Shown: positions 59,001 to 64,000 of the stretch, in pieces
How the letters are laid out: each line of letters begins with the position of its first letter
How positions within the stretch are numbered: the stretch's first letter is position 1
From: Coriaria nepalensis
Lineage: Eukaryota > Streptophyta > Magnoliopsida > Cucurbitales > Coriariaceae
Length of the DNA: 64,000 bases
Direction of reading: 5' to 3'
Assembly: GCA_027186245.1 (NCBI GenBank)
Contig: CP114483.1
Location: 31,130,642-31,194,641, forward strand
Notes under the pieces: model-generated
What the model saw: the letters and a program-made list of their open reading frames with translations, nothing else
Database searches by the model: none
What the model was told of the DNA's origin: nothing
Position numbers and translations under genes: made by a program

Positions 59001-60576
59001 AACTTTAACAATAAAGTGAAAAGATTCAGGAAAAGAAAATGAGGAAAAGAACAAAAATAACAGAAACACATGCATTAGCTAGCTAGTAATGATAGCTTCT
59101 ACTGCCAAAAAAGCAATTAAACAACTCAAGCATAATTATCAAACTATAATCATCGGGGGACCTTACAATAGCAAGCAAATCAGGTAATCAAATTTCTTGG
59201 AAAAAATTGATCTGTAAAGTATATGTTTAATTCACTCTCTAATTTAACAAAAAATTATCATCTTGATGAAGAGATTCCATAGAAAACAAATTGTAGTTAT
59301 CTAGTTCCGTTCGGTAATGACTATTGTTCCTATCAATGAGCTCATTTACAGTTTAAATATTGGTCCAAACATGACCTAAGAATTTGAACAAACAGCCTTA
59401 AAATCTTTAATGTCATTGAATAAATAAAAATAATAAAAAAATCTAGACCATTTTTCATAGATTTTTCATTTAACCATATACCAAAACATCTTTATGAATG
59501 CCTTGTGCAGAAGGGCATTGCAATTTGGCAATGACAAAGAACGATCAAATGGTAATGCAATTTAGCAATGACAAAGAAGGATCAAATGGTACCAAGAATC
59601 TCAGCTCTACGTATAGTTTTTATAGATCCCAATACCAAAACATGTTTAAACATGATGCAGAAACGCTGAATTCTGTAGAGAAGACCTGGAAAATTCAAAG
59701 AAATATTTACCGGGCACCCTTTACGAGAGCATCAGATGCGGGTTGTGATCTCCCACATTCAATGTACAACTCTGATGCCCTTCTGTAAAAATCAGCAGCT
59801 TCATTCCAATTTCCTAGTTCCTTTGCCAAAGCCCCAGCAGATTCCATATGCTTAGCAGCATCCCAAGGTCTAATTGACTTATTAAGTATATAACACGAGG
59901 GAAAACAAAAGAAACTAAAGCAAAGGAGAATCTAAAGAAAGCTGGAGCATTATGTCCCTTACAAGTCAAAGAATATGAGGATACGAAGATATCATCTCTT
60001 GCCCTTTTGATGCTTTTTCGAATGCAATCTTTGCTTTCTCATAGTTGTTTCTTACCCTATACCCATTGGCTACAGCCAAAAGTAAAGCAATTAAGAAGAA
60101 AAAAATTCAAGCAGTAAGCACGAGTCCAAGTAATTTGTGCTATTACTTTCCCTGAGTTCAATGAGAAAGTTCAAAAGAAGGCGTAAAAATGGGGTACCAG
60201 CTTGCTCATAAAGAACAGTAGCACTCTTCCAATCAGCACTCCACCTTGTCATGCTGAGTTTCGTTCTATGTTTTTGTTCAAGTTGACAAATACTATTTCA
60301 GAAGAAGTAGCATACAAAGAGGTACACCAAATTTTAACAGAGAAGAATGCAATGGTTACCTCAACCACAATTCCATGTATGTAAACTAGAATATCATCGA
60401 ATCGTAATAACTAGTACAATTGGCAACTAAATTTCTCACATTTCAAGCAAAACTTACGGCAGACGAAACCTAAAACATCATATCGCTTAAGAGTAAAGGA
60501 TGATATCCACGTAGAGTTAGAGAGCTTACAACTTATCGGCTTTGGTCATCAACTTTTCGGGATCAGATCCCGCCAT
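44089..60576 (-). CDS. GSNAP: Gamma-soluble NSF attachment protein (gamma-SNAP)
   Basis: Nine reverse-strand exons, all GT-AG and in frame, give 297 aa: 60530-60576, 60198-60265, 59985-60069, 59711-59869, 58758-58895, 52480-52558, 51456-51535, 45779-45908 and 44089-44196. It starts [16 protein letters not shown], then [113 protein letters not shown] and an acidic tail ending DENDLT. These are the TPR-like helical repeats known from Arabidopsis gamma-SNAP (about 291 aa), an adaptor that couples the NSF ATPase to SNARE complexes for disassembly after membrane fusion. Introns of 6.2 kb (52559-58757) and 5.5 kb (45909-51455) host Copia-3 and Copia-2 in antisense orientation; the coding frame is intact. 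Confidence 0.95.
44882..45366. repeat. 485-bp fold-back (inverted-repeat) element in a gamma-SNAP intron
   Basis: The left arm 44882-45090 and right arm 45146-45366 are reverse complements with scattered mismatches. Matching pairs include TAACTAGG/CCTAGTTA, ATACCTGTAAGAAC against GTTTTTTACGGATAT, AACTATCTAG/CTAGATAGTT, GATCTTTAAGG/CCTCAAAGATC and AGTCGTCAA/TTGACGACT. The loop is about 55 nt. It lies in the last intron (44197-45778). The right arm resembles an LTR with a TATATAAG box, so two inverted LTRs are one possible origin and a fold-back MITE another. Confidence 0.8.
47300..47478 (+). repeat. Copia-2 5' LTR
   Basis: TGTGGAAAATATGG ... GGTCTTCA, matching 51161-51338, with a TATAAATAG box about 50 bp before its end. 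Confidence 0.92.
47479..47490 (+). promoter_or_regulatory. Copia-2 primer-binding site (tRNA-iMet)
   Basis: TGGTATCAGAGC immediately after the 5' LTR. Confidence 0.95.
47837..48860 (+). pseudogene. Copia-2 gag joined to integrase tail (broken)
   Basis: Starts [20 protein letters not shown] and continues [13 protein letters not shown] before a stop. Later pieces are [43 protein letters not shown] and a zinc-knuckle remnant with CWKIHGKP near 48695. At about 48800 the reading passes directly into integrase C-terminal text ([20 protein letters not shown]), showing that protease and the integrase core were deleted. Confidence 0.8.
47958..47985. repeat. Perfect 12-bp inverted repeat in Copia-2 gag
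   Basis: AATTAGTGAGAA and TTCTCACTAATT are exact reverse complements with a 4-nt loop, at the point where the gag frame is already broken. Confidence 0.9.
49146..51150 (+). pseudogene. Copia-2 reverse transcriptase and RNase H (broken)
   Basis: An open stretch at 49146-49751 covers the integrase-RT linker ([20 protein letters not shown]). RT follows with [25 protein letters not shown], an LDVNNAFL motif, YVDD at 50256-50267 and [14 protein letters not shown]. RNase H text is [20 protein letters not shown] near 50922. Multiple stops break the frame. Confidence 0.88.
51161..51338 (+). repeat. Copia-2 3' LTR
   Basis: Follows the purine stretch TTTGAGGGAGAG and ends GTTTTCA. The first two bases (TG) of the 5' copy seem to be missing here. 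Confidence 0.88.
53278..53520 (+). repeat. Copia-3 5' LTR
   Basis: GTTGAAGAATTTCGAATCAT through GATTCCCTTCTATACCTAAA matches the 3' LTR. The terminal TG is eroded and the right edge diverges after CCTAAA. Confidence 0.85.
53577..54430 (+). pseudogene. Copia-3 gag (broken)
   Basis: Begins near ATG 53577. Recognisable pieces are [24 protein letters not shown] and [20 protein letters not shown] (from about 54124), then [14 protein letters not shown] and a zinc-knuckle remnant ending [11 protein letters not shown] (about 54306). It is close to the gags of Copia-1 and Copia-2. Stops are frequent. Confidence 0.82.
54431..55850 (+). pseudogene. Copia-3 protease and integrase region (broken)
   Basis: The protease motif [12 protein letters not shown] (about 54545) is intact, with [13 protein letters not shown]. 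The GAG-pre-integrase zinc motif is [16 protein letters not shown] (54947) and [11 protein letters not shown]. Integrase pieces [20 protein letters not shown] (about 55390) and [20 protein letters not shown] follow. Frames are interrupted by several stops. Confidence 0.85.
56300..57855 (+). pseudogene. Copia-3 reverse transcriptase and RNase H (broken)
   Basis: RT is readable as [40 protein letters not shown], an active site reading YVED at 56898-56909 instead of YVDD, and [19 protein letters not shown]. RNase H is represented by [20 protein letters not shown] and [14 protein letters not shown] near the end, just before the purine tract. The Asp-to-Glu change alone would impair catalysis, and stops are present too. 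Confidence 0.88.
57864..58106 (+). repeat. Copia-3 3' LTR
   Basis: Starts TGTTGAAGAATTTC straight after the purine tract CTTGAGGGGGGAG and ends GTTGACA before the target duplication TAAAC. Confidence 0.9.
58107..58275 (+). repeat. About 72-bp tandem repeat, 2.3 copies
   Basis: ATAAACTAA(C/T)..GTTACATAATAGG units start at about 58106, 58177 and 58249, the third partial. The array abuts the right end of Copia-3, whose target duplication is the first TAAAC of the array. Confidence 0.85.
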
Positions 60577-60656
60577 GACTGACCTCCTATTGCTGTCTCG
60601 ATGCGTTTGGATTTTTTTTAACCGAGCTAGGCTCTACTCTGAAGTTTCTGAATGAG

Positions 60657-60696
<40 letters not shown>

Positions 60697-60800
60697 GAAT
60701 ATTAGCTGGACACAGAGAAGGCATGTGAAGCATCGATGAAAAAGGAGGCTTGCTAATAAGATGTAGCGTCAACAAGAAATTCCCATCTTAATCGCGTTTG
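60577..60800 (-). promoter_or_regulatory. 5' leader of gamma-SNAP with (GA)n / (CT)n
   Basis: An AG dinucleotide run of about 16 units (60661-60692) reads CT on the sense strand of gamma-SNAP, about 85-115 bp upstream of the ATG. CT microsatellites are common in plant 5' UTRs and core promoters. Confidence 0.6.
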
Positions 60801-61519
60801 GGCAAATTACATTTAGCCTTTTATGCTTATATTAGATTGTTCGAGAGCCCACTTAAAATAATAGACTTTTTAAAAATTCTAGAAAGTATCTCAAATTAGA
60901 CTCGGTCTCCTTCCACAATGGTTTCCGGCATTCTAAACATTGTTTTTACTTCGAATATATTATTTATATATTTTCTTCCCTCAATTTTTTTTTTCTTAAT
61001 TTCAGTCTACCCTTATTGATGGAGGAGCTTTAAAAAATATGTTAGTTTTAATGATGTGTTAAGGGGCTAAGTGTAATTTACATATCTCCCATTTTGAAAA
61101 GGGTTTCATAATTACAGTTCCTTTAATACATGTTAGCCGATTCTTATGAGATATTTTTCCAAAACTAAAAAATGAATTTTTAAAAGATCAAATTGCACTT
61201 TTTATTTTTTTTGTAGTTGTACTTTTATAATTTTATCTTTATAAGTTAATTTTTTAATCCTTTTATTATCAAATTAGACTATTTAGTTCTTTCGATCATA
61301 TTTTTCTTGTAAGTGAGCTAATGTAGCATTTTATTTAATATATTAGCATGTATAGTTAAACGATACATATAAATTTTGATTATAAATATTCTCAAGTCAA
61401 CATTAAAAAATTAAAATCTCATATTCAACTCAGGTCAATTTTTATTTATAATTTATCCCAAAAGTTTACATTTATATTTTCTTCCCTCATTTATTTTTTT
61501 TTCACGCCCATCCTTATCT
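60801..61519. other. Intergenic, AT-rich
   Basis: No frame. TATTTTCTTCCCTCAATTTT at about 60970-60990 and the sequence after it recur at about 61474-61530, suggesting an old duplication or the ends of an element. Confidence 0.35.
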
Positions 61520-61960
61520 GGAGGTCGAAGCTCTAATCTAGAACTATAGAGATCGAGCTCCACATCTGTGAAGTATCGAGCTTTAGATTAATGGAGCGAA
61601 CTCCATATAAAAGAAAAACTCAATGTTCCATGGATCTAGAGCTCAAACTGTAATTCTGGGGCTTGAAACTCCAATAATCTAGAGTTAGAGCTCCATAGAT
61701 CTAGACCTTGAAGCTCAATTGATATGAAGTTTGAGCTTCAGATCCTAATCAATAGAATTTTGAGCTCTATGTATCTAGTGTGAGCTCTCGGGATCTTGAG
61801 CGAGATCTATAGATATAGAGCTCAAACTCTAGATCAATAAAACTTTGAGCTCTAGAGCTGGTGTCCAAAGTTCCAAATCCATAGAGCATCGAGTTTTCGA
61901 TATGGAGTTCACTCAATTTATTTGGAGTTCGAAGCTCCATGGATCTTGAGTTCCAAATGG
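61520..61960. repeat. Degenerate GAGCTC/TAGATC-rich array
   Basis: Variants of GATCTAGAGCTCAAACTC and its complement recur about every 20-40 bp in both orientations over 440 bp. Spacing is irregular, so this is a decayed, partly palindromic array rather than a clean minisatellite. No frame runs through it. Confidence 0.7.
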
Positions 61961-62127
61961 TGATAGGGGTGAAAAAGGAAAAGAAATAGTTGGGATTAAA
62001 AATAAAAAACTAAAAACTAAAATTTAGAACAAAATTATAAAAAAATTAATTAAATTAGGTCGAATTTGAGATTTTAAGTAATTGATGGGACAATATTAAT
62101 AATCTAAATTTCGACATGTTTTCTAAT

Positions 62128-62778
62128 TGTTGACGCCAAAATTATCATTTTGAAAAATTCGTATAATGTGAAAAATCCCCTAAAATAATGTAAGGAAATC
62201 AGCAAGAAAATAATAAATAGGCTAAAGTAGGCCACGAATTTAGCCACCAGCCCTTGGACCGATCGGTCATGGGTGGCCGCCCGGTCATTGGCTTGCACGG
62301 TTGAATTCGCCATGCGACCATAGTTTCCCCCATATTTAAAGTCATTTTTTTTTATATTTTTAGGGGTTTATCAACAAAGTAGAAATATATTTTATTGGAT
62401 TCAAGAGCACTCCAGCCAATTCAGAAGACATTTTTACTAAGCTCAAGGGCATCTCATCAAAAGAGAAGGGTTCCTCTACAATTTTCGTTAAGGTAACATA
62501 TCTTTATTTGATGAATTTATCTTACAATGTTAATTAAACTAATGGACCTTCTACTTATCTTTCCTTTAATTTAAGTACAATTTATTTTATTATATTTTAT
62601 CTTTTTGTCTTCAATTTATTTGCACTTTTTTTATTGCAATTTACATTACAAATCTTTCATCTTCGAAAAATTTTTACTTCTAGCACACCCGCATTATATA
62701 TTTTTTTTTTGAGATAGAATGATTGTTATTTACCACACTAATTCCACATTCGTCATCCGTTCGCAGAGCACATCAATA
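62128..62778 (+). mobile_element. Ty3/gypsy LTR (Tat-like)
   Basis: Starts TGTTGACGCCAAAATTATC and ends near GCACATCAATA followed by GATTAACAAGCTAGTGGGAC, the Tat-type LTR end and primer region also seen at 3796-3822. A gypsy pol fragment in the same orientation follows. Confidence 0.6.
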
Positions 62779-63009
62779 GATTAACAAGCTAGTGGGACTC
62801 AGTTTCCACATGTCAAAAAGTTGTGTTATCTCCCCCCATTTTGCATTTGATGATTTTTACCATCAACAAATTGACATGTCCAATTGGACCTAAAACAATG
62901 ATGTCTACCCGTCGATTGCGAAGATGTAGCCTTGAAAAATGTCGAGTTAACAGTGATCTACCGGAACCCTTTAATCCATGACCACCTGGTCCTACTCCAC
63001 AGGTGACCA

Positions 63010-63670
63010 ATGCCATCATAGAAGCTCATCCACCTGGAAGTAAGAAGGAACTCCAATGTTTCCTTGGTCATATCAATTTCTTGAGGAGATCTATTTTGAA
63101 TCTTGCCAGGAAAACTAAGGTGTTCAGTTCTTTTCCGAAGTTAAAGCAAGAAGACGAGTTCATCTAACTACCCCACCATCAGGAAGCGTTCGATAGCATT
63201 AAGCGGTATCTAGCTAACTTGTATGTGCTCGCCCCAACTGTGAAAGGTCGACCGATACTATTACATGTTTCAACAACTAGCAAATCGGTCGGCTACCTCC
63301 TAGCTCAAGAGAATGATGCGAAGTATGAGTAGGCCATTTACTACCTCAGCAAGGTGTTAACTCGTATCGAGATACGATGTACTTCTCTTAAAAAATTGTA
63401 TCTAGCTTTGTATTTTGTCGTCACAAAACTTAGGCACTACCTATTGAACACTTAAGTAATTGCTCGAAACGATCTCATCAAATACCTATTTTCTCGGCCA
63501 ATTCTCAAAGGACGCCTAGGCAAATGGGCCCTAGCGTTGGCTGAGTTTAACCTGCAATAATCGGTCAAAGAACAAGCACTAGCTAATTTCTTGGTTGATC
63601 ACCCTTTTGAGCTTTTGCTAAATGACTACAACGATATGTTTGAGATACTACATGTCGAGCAATCCATCTA
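63010..63670 (+). pseudogene. Ty3/gypsy reverse transcriptase / RNase H relic
   Basis: Forward reading gives EAHPPGSKKELQCFLGHINF (RT end: pattern P.N.KELQ.FLG.. NYLRRF), HQEAFDSIKRYLANL, PILLHVSTTSKSVGYLLAQE (RNase H start), AIYYLSKVLTRIE and KLRHYLLNT. The DAS...G RNase H catalytic Asp is not preserved (VSTTSKS), and stops occur at several points. Gag, protease and most of RT are absent between this and the LTR, so the element is internally deleted. Confidence 0.82.
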
Positions 63671-64000
63671 GAAATCACCCTACAACAATGAGGTGTTAAA
63701 GTCCGTTATTAAGAAAATTGTTATAAATTTTTTTTTAAAAACAAAATTGTAAGGAAATTCTATTTTTTGTTATTTTACTTTTATTTTAGATGTTAGGGTT
63801 AAGTTAACAAGTCTAACAAATATTTTTATATTTATGGGTCAACATATAAATCTTTCATTGTTACTACTGCTACTAACAAGTTAAATGAAATGTTTAGTCT
63901 CTATGAACATAAATACATTTACTTATAACAACAAATACAACAACAAGAGATTCGATACAAGAAGAAAAATTGAAATTTTGTTTTCAGTTCTGCTTCCAGC
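63671..64000. other. AT-rich end of the window
   Basis: No frame. The last 60 bases (ATACAAGAAGAAAAATTG ... TTCTGCTTCCAGC) look like the end of an LTR or leader that continues beyond the window, but nothing can be assigned. Confidence 0.25.

Noticed and set aside
59498..60384. Forward frames 59498-59788 and 60202-60384
   Set aside because: They are complements of gamma-SNAP exons and introns.
60661..60692. (AG)n run as a transposon end
   Set aside because: It is a plain dinucleotide microsatellite in the 5' leader or promoter of gamma-SNAP, with no flanking duplication.
1..64000. CRISPR arrays, bacterial operons, tRNA or rRNA genes
   Set aside because: The window is plant nuclear DNA. The tandem arrays lack spacer structure, and I recognised no tRNA cloverleaf or rRNA sequence; the TGGTATCAGAGC motifs are retroelement primer sites, not tRNA genes.

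Overview
This is a nuclear genome segment from a flowering plant, almost certainly a eudicot. The evidence is split genes with GT-AG introns, AT-rich intergenic DNA, Ty1/copia and Ty3/gypsy retrotransposons primed by initiator tRNA-Met, and typical plant gene families. A CYP87 cytochrome P450 and a DUF1985/Ulp1-type transposon relic are both common in cucurbits. That makes a cucurbit plausible, but the sequence does not prove it.

Five host genes can be reconstructed exon by exon. (1) The 3' end of a LysM-domain GPI-anchored, LYM2/CEBiP-like receptor lies at 1-892 (+). (2) A complete DUF630/DUF632 (NRG2/REL2-like) gene lies at 7465-11547 (+), with four exons and 818 aa. (3) A small nuclear-coded protein with an AT3G52170-type helix-turn-helix lies at 19751-23063 (-); its exon 1-2 junction and 3' end are uncertain. 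(4) A complete CYP87-family P450 lies at 34079-36461 (-), with eight exons and 474 aa. (5) A complete gamma-SNAP gene lies at 44089-60576 (-), with nine exons and 297 aa; two of its introns have been swollen to 5.5 and 6.2 kb by copia elements.

The rest is mostly decayed mobile DNA. Three related copia elements in + orientation have recognisable LTRs and 5-bp target duplications: Copia-1 at 13935-19134, Copia-2 at 47300-51338 and Copia-3 at 53278-58106. All are full of stop codons. Copia-1 carries a nested 242-bp solo-LTR-like insert with its own target duplication, plus a short GC-richer foreign segment in its RNase H region. Ty3/gypsy relics lie at 2451-3805, 24613-25480, 28690-29410, 29560-32405, 37400-37830 and 62128-63670. 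A second LTR-like family is dispersed in at least five copies (4255-4855, 24030-24605, 25770-26899, 32410-32830, 40250-40800). Several minisatellite-like arrays and hairpins are also present, including a 485-bp fold-back in a gamma-SNAP intron.

The genes have unrelated functions: chitin sensing, nitrate/leaf signalling, DNA binding, triterpenoid-type oxidation and SNARE disassembly. I see no sign that they form a pathway or cluster, and I found no clearly new multi-gene system. The most distinctive observations are structural: the nested insertions, the fold-back element, the higher-order minisatellites and the splice-frame question in the helix-turn-helix gene.
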